Position numbers and translations under genes: made by a program. DNA of 40,187 nucleotides from Anaerolineae bacterium (GTDB lineage Bacteria; Chloroflexota; Anaerolineae; JAADDB01). Positions 26,392 to 33,854 of this stretch are shown piece after piece. The notes below the pieces were generated by a model. The model ran no database searches and had not been told where the DNA came from. It was given only the letters and a program-made list of their open reading frames with translations. The stretch covers positions 1-40,187 of the forward strand of contig WFQU01000060.1 in assembly GCA_015486845.1 (NCBI GenBank), given 5' to 3'. Within the stretch, counting starts at the first letter, position 1; every line of letters begins with the position of its first letter.

Positions 26392-26975
26392 GCGTCATCA
26401 TGAGCCTTCAGCCTGTCTGCGCGGGCACGCAGACAAGCGCACCACAGCGGATGATGCTCCCACTTTGGGGGGAGCAATACACCCCCAGAATTAGCGGCCG
26501 GGGGTAACGATTCGGCCCAGCGACTAAAAGTCACGGCTACATCTGCAAAATCGCCCTACGGCGATTAGCAGGCAACCTGCGCAGGCAGGTTTCGCAGTTG
26601 TAGCAGCGCTTTCTAATCGCCGGGCGAAGCAGACTGCGTTGACCTGCGTACCATTCCGGTTCGCCGGCCCCTTGCCGCCGCGGCGGCGGGGTACGTCAAG
26701 GTAACGTCCTTTGCCAAGAGGCTGCTTAACACCAGCCCCTTTCTAAGGGGCTTATCATTTACGTAGCACGGGGATTTGACCTCCGTGCGCTCGGGCGGAG
26801 AACGCCGTTGATAAGAAGTTCAACTTCTCGCAGAAGTTGAACTTCTTAAAGGGAGCCTGATTTTTTAGACGCTGCGTCAACTGATTTCCAGAGGAGGCTA
26901 TTTTTCGACCATTATTTTTTATCTGCGTGCGCAGCCAGCGTTAATCTGCGTCCTATTTTATTTTCAGAGGAGTTA
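26392..26975 (+). repeat. Composite palindromic repeat, long copy Y
   Basis: The second long copy, matching 19401-19916 with many small changes and an extra stretch of about 65 bases near its end. It holds the core (26516-26627), the GCCCCTT/AAGGGGC hairpin (26734-26752), the GCACGGGG hairpin (26766-26788) and the TAAGAAGTTCAACTTCT palindrome with 17-bp perfect arms (26812-26848). It ends directly in the ribosome-site/start module that precedes rpiB. Confidence 0.88.
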
Positions 26976-26977
26976 TC

Positions 26978-27013
26978 ATGAGCCTACGACACACCACAGC
27001 GGATGAAAATTAA
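26978..27013 (+). other. Tiny start-codon module with an 11-codon frame
   Basis: AGAGGAG (26966-26972), five bases, then ATG and the frame MSLRHTTADEN with a TAA stop. The same ribosome-site-plus-ATG module recurs near 26402, 19409 and, reversed, at 135. It may be a leader peptide of the rpiB transcript or a fossil 5' gene end carried by the repeat. I do not claim that it is translated. Confidence 0.35.
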
Positions 27014-27063
27014 GATCAGCGTGCATCAGCGTTAATCTGCGTTCTATTTTCAGAGGAGAAAAC

Positions 27064-27504
27064 ATGAAAATTGCCTTGGCCAGCGATCACGCCGGCTTTC
27101 CATTAAAAGAAGAAGTCCAGACACACTTGCAAAGCCTTGGCCACGAAGTGCTGGACTTCGGAACCAATAGCACGGCCTCGGTGGATTATCCCGATTATGC
27201 TCGTCCAGCCGCCCAGGCAGTCGCCGACGCTCGGGCAGACTTGGGCATCGTCATTTGTGGCACCGGCCTGGGGGTTTGCATGACCGCCAACAAAGTGACA
27301 GGCATCCGAGGTGCACGCTGCACCGACGAGTATTCAGCCCGCATGAGCCGTCGCCATAACAATGCTAACGTGCTTTGTTTGGGACAACGGGTCACAGGCG
27401 TCGGCTTAGCACTAAGCATCGTGGATGCCTGGCTGGTCGAGACCTTCGCAGGTGGCCGCCACGCCCGACGCGTGGCAAAAATCGAAACAGGACACCAACA
27501 TTGA
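27064..27504 (+). CDS. rpiB: Ribose-5-phosphate isomerase B
   Basis: Interconverts ribose 5-phosphate and ribulose 5-phosphate in the pentose phosphate pathway. The 146-residue protein has the RpiB/LacAB signature: SDHAG at 7-11, DFGTNS at 31-36, the catalytic C65 in ICGTGLG, NKVTGIRGARC at 76-86 and H98 near RRHNNANVL. AGAGGAG precedes the ATG and belongs to the repeat-derived spacer. It is followed after about 60 bases by a glycosyltransferase gene, with which it may share a transcript. Confidence 0.95.
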   Translation: MKIALASDHAGFPLKEEVQTHLQSLGHEVLDFGTNSTASVDYPDYARPAAQAVADARADLGIVICGTGLGVCMTANKVTGIRGARCTDEYSARMSRRHNNANVLCLGQRVTGVGLALSIVDAWLVETFAGGRHARRVAKIETGHQH

Positions 27505-27565
27505 TCGCAACGACAAGAAATAGCTCCTTCACCACCAGAATATTCCCAGGAATAGCTACCCAAAC

Positions 27566-28696
27566 ATGGAAATCGGCTTAGATGTCAGCCGGCTGGACCG
27601 GCCACAGCGCACCGGCACCGAGAATTATGCCTATCAAGTCAGCAAACGGCTGCTGGCTGCAGCCACAGTTCGGAATTTCCGGCTGCGCCTCTACGCTCGC
27701 GGTGCGCTGCCACCGGAACTTTTCCCGGCGGCCGCCGGGCCGTGGTCAGTACATACATTGCCCTGCCGGCGATTGTGGACGCATCGCTGCCTGCGCCGGG
27801 AAGTACGCACTAATCCGCCAAATGCGCTTTTCGTGCCGGCCCATGTCTTGCCAGTAGGCGCACCAGCATCGCTGCCGCAAGTAGTAACGATCCACGACTT
27901 GGGCTATATTCACTTTCCGAAGGCGCACCCCTGGCGGCAACGGCTCTATTTGCGTTGGTCGACATGCTACAGTGCCCACCACGCCACTCGCATCATTGCT
28001 GATTCTCACGCCACAGCGGACGATTTAATGCGCTATGAGGCCGTTCCTGCCACTAGAATAGAGGTCGTTTATCCGGGCTGGGATGAACATTTTCGTCCGA
28101 CAAGCGAGGCGACACATATGAAATCCGTCCGCCAGCGCTACCATCTGCCAGCAGCACCCTATCTGCTTTACGTGGGCACGCTACAACCCCGCAAAAATAT
28201 AGGACGGCTGTTACAAGCGTGGCAAAAAATCGTCCACAGCGGGACAGACGGAGGCGTCATCCTAGTATTAGCCGGCGGCAGCGGCTGGCTCTTAGCCAAC
28301 TTGCCGGCCCAAATCGAAGCGTTAGGCTTGACGGGCCGCGTGTTCTTGCCCGGCTATATTGCCGGCGAAGATTTGCCGGCGCTACTTTCTGGCGCGTTGG
28401 CTTTCGTCTTTCCCTCCCTCTTCGAGGGCTTCGGGCTGCCAGTTTTAGAAGCGATGGCCTGTGCGACCCCGGTGCTGACTGCTAACAGTTCCTCCCTGCC
28501 GGAAGTTGCCGGAGACGCAGCGTTGCTCGTCGACCCCCATTCGGTGAGTGCCATTGCGGATGGCATCCGGCGACTATTGGCGGAACCGGCGCTGCGAGCC
28601 GATTTAGTGCGCCGCGGGACAGCCAATCTGCGCCGTTTCTCCTGGATAAAAACTGTTGACCAAATTATCGACTTGCTGGAGGATATTGCCACATGA
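27566..28696 (+). CDS. Glycosyltransferase family 4 (GT-B fold)
   Basis: Retaining glycosyltransferase of 376 residues, probably cytoplasmic face of the membrane. The acceptor-binding loop RTGTENYAYQ lies at 15-24. The donor domain has YVGTLQPRKNIGRLL (202-216) with the phosphate-binding R209/K210, and the EX7E pair E287/E295 in LFEGFGLPVLE. The next gene overlaps by four bases (ATGA). The neighbours (a WecG/TagA enzyme and a MurJ/Wzx-like flippase) suggest assembly and export of a surface polysaccharide. The sugar donor cannot be predicted. Confidence 0.92.
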   Translation: MEIGLDVSRLDRPQRTGTENYAYQVSKRLLAAATVRNFRLRLYARGALPPELFPAAAGPWSVHTLPCRRLWTHRCLRREVRTNPPNALFVPAHVLPVGAPASLPQVVTIHDLGYIHFPKAHPWRQRLYLRWSTCYSAHHATRIIADSHATADDLMRYEAVPATRIEVVYPGWDEHFRPTSEATHMKSVRQRYHLPAAPYLLYVGTLQPRKNIGRLLQAWQKIVHSGTDGGVILVLAGGSGWLLANLPAQIEALGLTGRVFLPGYIAGEDLPALLSGALAFVFPSLFEGFGLPVLEAMACATPVLTANSSSLPEVAGDAALLVDPHSVSAIADGIRRLLAEPALRADLVRRGTANLRRFSWIKTVDQIIDLLEDIAT

Positions 28697-29490
28697 CGCC
28701 CCCCACCCCGACCTGGCCCAGCATTATGATTTTGGGCGTGCGCGTGCACCGGCTGAGCTGGGCAGACGCGCTGCACGGTGTCGAATTGCTCATGGCAGAT
28801 GGCCGGCAACACCAAATCGGCACAGTCAACCCGGAATTCGTCATGCAGGCCCAGCACGATCCCGCTTTTCTCAACCTGCTGAACAGCTTAGATATGGCTT
28901 GGCCAGATGGCATCGGCCTGCTTTGGGCTGCGAAACTGCTACGCTGCCCTATCCCGGCGCGAGTCACCGGTTCCGATGGCGTACCGCGTATGGCAAAACT
29001 AGCAGCTCAGCATGGTTGGAAGCTTTTCCTGTTAGGCGCGGCGCCCGGCGTAGCAGCGGCAGCGGCAGTCCAGTTACAAAAACGCTGGTCAGCGCTGCAA
29101 ATCGTCGGCAGTTTCGCTGGATCGCCGGCTCCGGCGGAAGAGAATGCCATCATCCAGCGGGTGAATGCAGCCCAGCCAGACATCCTTTTCGTGGCTTATG
29201 GCGCCCCGGCACAGGACTACTGGATCCAGCGCAATTTGCCCCGACTAACCAGTGTGCGCTTAGCCATGGGCATCGGAGGCAGCCTGGATTTCATTGTCGG
29301 CAAACAACAACGGGCACCGGCATGGGTGCAACGAATCGGCCTGGAATGGCTATACCGGCTATGGCGGGAACCATGGCGCTGGCGGCGGCAATTAGCGCTA
29401 CCCCGTTTCGCCGTAGCGGTGTTGCATCAACACCGGCGAAAAGACACAATCTGTCAAAATAGCAAGGCCGAGGTGTCGAATGGCGCATGA
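28693..29490 (+). CDS. WecG/TagA/CpsF family glycosyltransferase (GT26)
   Basis: The protein has 265 residues. Family marks are the TVNPEFVM segment (44-51), WPDGIGLLWA (70-79) with D72, GSDGVPRM, LFLLGAAPGVA and the VAYGAPAQDYWI and GIGGSLDFIVGK motifs. Members transfer N-acetylmannosamine(uronate) or similar sugars onto a polyprenyl-linked acceptor in wall teichoic acid, ECA or exopolysaccharide synthesis. The C-terminus is basic and rich in Arg/Trp (WRWRRQ), suitable for membrane contact. It overlaps the preceding gene by four bases and the following flippase by eleven. Confidence 0.93.
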   Translation: MTPPTPTWPSIMILGVRVHRLSWADALHGVELLMADGRQHQIGTVNPEFVMQAQHDPAFLNLLNSLDMAWPDGIGLLWAAKLLRCPIPARVTGSDGVPRMAKLAAQHGWKLFLLGAAPGVAAAAAVQLQKRWSALQIVGSFAGSPAPAEENAIIQRVNAAQPDILFVAYGAPAQDYWIQRNLPRLTSVRLAMGIGGSLDFIVGKQQRAPAWVQRIGLEWLYRLWREPWRWRRQLALPRFAVAVLHQHRRKDTICQNSKAEVSNGA

Positions 29491-31036
29491 ACAAACAGAG
29501 GCCACACCAGGATTAGCCCATTCCGCGGCGCTATTAGCTTTCGGCAACGTAAGCAGCCGCGGCTTAGGTATGGTGCGCGACATGGTCATCGCCTATTTCT
29601 TGGGCGCCTCGGTCGGCGTTGCATCTTTCGTCTTAGCGAATCGGCTGCTGCGTTTGCTCTACGACCTGCTCATCGGCGGCATGCTTAGCGCCGCATTGGT
29701 GCCGGTCTTCGGCGAATATACATCGAAAGAGCAACAGCCTGAACTGTGGCGCTTGGTCTCCATCGTTTTCACGATCCTGTCCCTAATCGTGACAGCCCTC
29801 ATCTTGCTCATTGAACTATTCGCCGTGCCATTGGCGCGCCTTTTGGCCAGCGGACAAGCGCCGGCCCAGCAGTTAGTGACAGCTCACTTCTTCCGCTTGA
29901 TGGCACCAGCGGCCCTTTTGCTCACCGCCAGCGGCGTTTTCACCGCTACCCTCTACGCGCTGAAGCGCTTCCATTACCCGGCTCTCATCACGGCAGTGTA
30001 CAATTTAGGCATCTTGATCGCGGTACCGCTGTTAGCCGGCAAATTGGACGCTTTCAGCTTAGCCGTGGGGGTGTTGACCGGCGCTTTCTTCCAGCTCAGT
30101 ATCGCTTACAGCGGCGTGCGGCACGGGCATTTGCGTCTGAATTTTTCCTGGCATCACCCGGCGCTGCGCCGGATCATCTTTCTCTATTTGCCAGTAGCGG
30201 TGAGCTTGCTGGTGGGCATGGGGCAAGGACTCTTCGACGGTTATTTAGCCACATTCACCGGCGACAGCAGCCTGGTTTACATGGCCAATGCGACGACACT
30301 GGTACAACTACCATTAGGGTTAATAGCGATGGCGGTGGCCAATGCAGCATTGCCCTCATTGGCAGGATTGCACACGGCCGGGGAGAAAGCAGCCTACGGC
30401 GACACGCTAAGTCGCAGTGTGCGTTTCGTGCTTTATTTGACTTTACCCGCCGCGATGTTGCTTTTCGTGCTGGCGCCGCAATTGATCGGCCTCATTTACC
30501 AACACGGTCGCTATGTAGCCAAAGATGCCTGGCAAACAGCCTGGGCGCTGCGCGGCTATAGCTTGGGGCTGACATTCGCCGCGCTGGATTGGCAACTCAA
30601 TTACGCTTTTTACGCCCAACAAGACACGCACACACCGACTATTGTCGGCATTATCGCCGTCGCCGTGTATGTCGTCATCGCCCTATGGCTAATGAAACCG
30701 TTAGGCATGTTGGGGCTGGTCTTGGCCGATTCCAGCAAGCATTTCAGCCACGCTTTGATGATGACTTATCTAACCCGGCGCCGGGTCGGCCATCTGCCCA
30801 TCTGGGGCGCAGCGGGAAAGATGGCAGCAATCACACTGTTAGTGGGCGGCGCGGCCTGGTTTGGCACCGTCTGGTTAGGTGGACACCTTGCCGTCTCCCG
30901 GCTGGTCGGCGATTTGCTCTTGCTGGTCACCATCGGCGGCGGCAGCGCTGTAATCTACTTCCTTTTAACACTCTGGGCCCGATTGCCGGAAAGCCGGCAG
31001 ATCTTGCGTTTAGCCAGACACGGCGCAGCCCATTGA
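29480..31036 (+). CDS. murJ: MurJ/MviN-type lipid flippase (MOP superfamily)
   Basis: Membrane protein of 518 residues with about 13-14 hydrophobic helices. The N-terminal NVSSRGLGMVRDMVIAYFLGAS and LLIGGMLSAALVPVF segments are typical of MurJ/MviN, which flips lipid II across the membrane in peptidoglycan synthesis. Its coupling to two glycosyltransferase genes raises the alternative that it flips a different polyprenyl-linked glycan, as Wzx proteins do. The gene starts inside the end of the GT26 gene. A strong hairpin (31203-31244) lies 170 bases after its stop. Confidence 0.9.
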   Translation: MAHEQTEATPGLAHSAALLAFGNVSSRGLGMVRDMVIAYFLGASVGVASFVLANRLLRLLYDLLIGGMLSAALVPVFGEYTSKEQQPELWRLVSIVFTILSLIVTALILLIELFAVPLARLLASGQAPAQQLVTAHFFRLMAPAALLLTASGVFTATLYALKRFHYPALITAVYNLGILIAVPLLAGKLDAFSLAVGVLTGAFFQLSIAYSGVRHGHLRLNFSWHHPALRRIIFLYLPVAVSLLVGMGQGLFDGYLATFTGDSSLVYMANATTLVQLPLGLIAMAVANAALPSLAGLHTAGEKAAYGDTLSRSVRFVLYLTLPAAMLLFVLAPQLIGLIYQHGRYVAKDAWQTAWALRGYSLGLTFAALDWQLNYAFYAQQDTHTPTIVGIIAVAVYVVIALWLMKPLGMLGLVLADSSKHFSHALMMTYLTRRRVGHLPIWGAAGKMAAITLLVGGAAWFGTVWLGGHLAVSRLVGDLLLLVTIGGGSAVIYFLLTLWARLPESRQILRLARHGAAH

Positions 31037-31202
31037 AACAGCTTTAATTCTACCGAGAACAAGCAACGCCGGCGCATAACCGTTCTGGCCTCAGTTATGA
31101 TAAAACCAGAACGTCCCATCCGGATCGATTGGGCGTTGGAGATCATAGCTGTTGTCTTGCAGATACCCTAACTTAATTCAGCCGTCCAAGAGGAATTCTT
31201 AC

Positions 31203-31244
31203 AAAGACGCCAATCCTTTTTCTGTTTTCGGATTCGGCGTCTTT
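31203..31244 (+). terminator. Strong hairpin after murJ, probable terminator
   Basis: AAAGACGCCAATCC (31203-31216) pairs with GGATTCGGCGTCTTT (31230-31244) with one bulge. It sits after the end of the glycan operon and is followed by a pyrimidine-rich stretch (GCTCTTTCCC). The T-run within the right arm would suit termination. Confidence 0.7.
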
Positions 31245-31737
31245 GCTCTTTCCCGAAATCCCCTTCGTGCGACTATATTACTAACGAAACCATGCCGGAT
31301 CATCAAAAAAAACAAATAGAATCCTGGTAGCGTATCGCTAAAACACCTTTCTTGATCACGCCATGGACACTAATACCCGTCAACATGGATATCCATAGTT
31401 GTCGTTGCTCGCTTAGGCATTTATAATTGTCCTATGGGGAAATATAGTTGCCATTAACCATGCCTGGCCTTTTGGCATGTTTTGAGTAATGCGTTGGCTT
31501 CTGTCTGCGTCATCACTGCGGGCATTATCCCGCTTATTGTAGACTGGCCATAGACTAACCTATTAGTAGAAATTGCCGTCGGACTTCTAATTTTAGTTCG
31601 TTCCGACCATGTACGCACAGAGTTTGCATAGCATCTCAACCAGGCTCAAACGGCACACTACCTGGCGACAGATACCATGTATATAGCGTCTCCGAGGCGA
31701 CTATTTTGAAGGCGCAATAAATGACGAGGAGAAGAAT
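31245..31737. other. Gene-free, AT-richer spacer
   Basis: About 490 bases without a convincing gene. Short minus-strand frames exist (for example ending near 31454) but resemble no family I know. The stretch just before the next gene ends in GAGGAG, its ribosome site. It may be remains of a deleted gene. Confidence 0.5.
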
Positions 31738-32268
31738 ATGGTAAAAATTGCTTTTTGTCCCACGATGGAACCTTATGCTGAAAAAATCGCTCAGTTGGCA
31801 GAGATCGAAATAGTCCCCTTGCAAAGCGCAGGACAATCCATGTCCAAGCTCAGGATGGGACAGGTGGATGGTACACTGATTGGCCGATATGCTAAAGGCT
31901 ACGAATTAGATACTGATACAAAGCGAGCTATTTTGAAAGGTGGCTATACGCTGGTTTATAAAGACAAAGTAGGCATTAATGAAAGCCAATTGAAGCAGAT
32001 TATTATCAATACGTATTTTCCACAGGACGAGATTCAGGTTTTCATCCCGCTATTTGGAGAAATTCACTATTTCAATTCTCTAAATGACTGCCTACAGGAT
32101 AATTTAGAAACCCCCGTTTTAATCAACTGGCGTGATTATCGCGATGCGTTCGAGCTGCTAATTCCAATGAATGCATATGGCAAAACACCCCTTTTCCGCG
32201 CTCCCGTTTTGTATTACAAGGGAATTGAGGCAGAGATTGTTAGCGAAATCAAAAACTCAATGCAATAA
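31738..32268 (+). CDS. Hypothetical protein, AT-rich orphan
   Basis: Function not recognised. A good ribosome site (GAGGAG, six bases upstream) supports the ATG start of this 176-residue, apparently soluble protein without signal peptide. The opening MVKIAFCPTMEPYAEKIA, alternating strands and helices, and the segment QVDGTLIGRYAKG vaguely recall the periplasmic-binding-protein fold, but this is only an impression. Its DNA is clearly more AT-rich than the glycan operon before it and the Wadjet operon after it, which suggests a different origin. It is convergent with jetD. No partner gene is evident. Confidence 0.75.
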   Translation: MVKIAFCPTMEPYAEKIAQLAEIEIVPLQSAGQSMSKLRMGQVDGTLIGRYAKGYELDTDTKRAILKGGYTLVYKDKVGINESQLKQIIINTYFPQDEIQVFIPLFGEIHYFNSLNDCLQDNLETPVLINWRDYRDAFELLIPMNAYGKTPLFRAPVLYYKGIEAEIVSEIKNSMQ

Positions 32269-32405
32269 CACTAAGATACAAGATGGGGTAGGAACGTGCT
32301 TTCCCAGACTTGGAGGCCGGGGGACATTCCCCAAGTTATTGAGAAGATTTCTGTCATCAGCCATTGGCTCATTTAGTGGCTGTCTAAAAATAACTTCCCG
32401 TTTGT

Positions 32406-32488
32406 GTCATTGCGAGGCTGATAGGCCGAAGCAATCCCCAAGTTTGCAAGTCGGAGATTGCTTCGGGGCTACGCCCGCTCGCAATGAC
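32406..32488. repeat. REP/MITE-like hairpin element
   Basis: Nested inverted repeats: outer arms GTCATTGCGAG (32406-32416) and CTCGCAATGAC (32478-32488), inner arms GAAGCAATC and GATTGCTTC. This CATTGCGAG...CGCAATGA type of element is widespread in bacterial genomes. It lies in the spacer between the orphan gene and the end of the Wadjet operon; the rest of 32269-32577 shows only a G-rich stretch. Confidence 0.8.
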
Positions 32489-32577
32489 AGTTGGGGAAAT
32501 TTATTCTTGGACGATTACTTAGCTTCTGAATCTTCGTAATGGGCCGTCAATTAGAAATTCGCCAGAGTTCTATCGCT

Positions 32578-33840
32578 TTATTGGAACTGAAACCCCTCCT
32601 GCTCGAGCTTAAGTCCACGCGCCAGCATATGCGTGATCAGCGGTTGCAAGTCGGCCAAAATCGGATAGCCTTGCACCCGTTCTAAAAGACGCCGGTCGTT
32701 CAACGTCAGCGGCTTAGCCCAACGGGCGTGAGCCTCCAACGTGGCTATATCCATACGAAACGGGACAAAGCGCGGCGAAACCAGCTTGCGCAGTTGGGCC
32801 AAGATGTTCAGCCCCCCATAATCCAGATCGGCCCAGACCTGCAACGGCACATCGGGCGGTAACGTCTCCGTCAGGCAACGCAACACATGCCGCACGGGCG
32901 GGGCCGGATTACCCCACAGACAGAGCGCGGCCAGCCCGTCACCCTCGTGGCGGATCAATTCGTAAAACGACGCCAGGTTCTCCACGCAGACAATGCGCCG
33001 GGCAGAGGTTGTATCCACGCTCACGCGGCTCGTGCGGGCAGCCATCAGCGCGGGGATACCGACGGCCGGATAAAAATTAGCCAGTGAAGTGACCTGACCA
33101 GCGGGGTCTACCAGACGCCAGGGGCCGTAGAGATAGACATGGGTGGGGTTGGCGACCAGCCCCAGTTCTCGCAGCGCCTCGTTGGGGGTCAGATGGCGAT
33201 AAGCGTGACGGCGCGATAGCGTCGCCAGGGCGCCTTTCAACCTTTCGAAGAGCTTGCTGTCGTTGAACACCCGCACGCTGAAAACGCGATACGGCGTCTC
33301 CTCTTCGATCTGGTCGAGGGCAATCATGGCCGCCAGTAGATGACGATTGAAGTTAGGGTCGGCCAGGATGAACGGGGCCGGCGATTTGCCGGCGCGCAAC
33401 TGGCTCAACGTCCGGTCGATCGCTAACCGCCGCCAGTCCTCCGCCGCGAAGCGAAAGCGATCACCTAACAACAGCTCGCGCAAGACCGCGCGCTGGGCCG
33501 CCAGGGGCTCACGTTCCAACCAGGGAAAGAGGTCGGGCGCGTGTTCCGGCACCAGGGTAACCGCCTCCAGCAAATGCCCCTCCTCGCCCGGCAGCCAGAG
33601 CAAGTGCACCAAACCGTGCGCGGCCATCTTGCCCAATTGCTCGTTGGTCGTCTGGCGCGGGGCCGGATCGAGCTGGCTGTTGTAGCCGGGCAAATCGAGC
33701 AGGCTCAGATGCACGCGGATGGCCCGCCGGATGGGGCGTTGGGGGTCGCGCCGTTCGTAAATGTCCAACAGGGCGTTAATGACGGCCGCAACGTCGGGGG
33801 AAGGGGTGAAGGGCAAATGCAAAGTTATAGGCACGCACAT
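32578..33840 (-). CDS. jetD: Wadjet defence protein JetD (Toprim nuclease subunit)
   Basis: The nuclease of the Wadjet system, which cuts small circular DNA once the JetABC motor has stalled on it. The protein has 420 residues. The C-terminal Toprim-like domain keeps its metal-binding acids: E287 in VENLASFYEL, and D338 and D340 in WADLDYGGLNI. The N-terminal part (about 1-230) is the DUF3322-like arm, ending in a helix-rich region. It starts 14 bases after the jetC stop with a weak ribosome site, so translation may be coupled. It is the last gene of the operon. Catalytic residues appear intact. Confidence 0.9.
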   Translation of the reverse strand: MCVPITLHLPFTPSPDVAAVINALLDIYERRDPQRPIRRAIRVHLSLLDLPGYNSQLDPAPRQTTNEQLGKMAAHGLVHLLWLPGEEGHLLEAVTLVPEHAPDLFPWLEREPLAAQRAVLRELLLGDRFRFAAEDWRRLAIDRTLSQLRAGKSPAPFILADPNFNRHLLAAMIALDQIEEETPYRVFSVRVFNDSKLFERLKGALATLSRRHAYRHLTPNEALRELGLVANPTHVYLYGPWRLVDPAGQVTSLANFYPAVGIPALMAARTSRVSVDTTSARRIVCVENLASFYELIRHEGDGLAALCLWGNPAPPVRHVLRCLTETLPPDVPLQVWADLDYGGLNILAQLRKLVSPRFVPFRMDIATLEAHARWAKPLTLNDRRLLERVQGYPILADLQPLITHMLARGLKLEQEGFQFQ

Positions 33841-33854
33841 TCTCGCATCGTCTC

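Noticed and set aside
19401-26975. CRISPR array
   Set aside because: Repeats are few, far apart, of varied length and without regular spacers; no cas genes.
31454-31639. A small minus-strand frame in the spacer before the orphan gene
   Set aside because: No ribosome site, no recognisable motif; probably chance.
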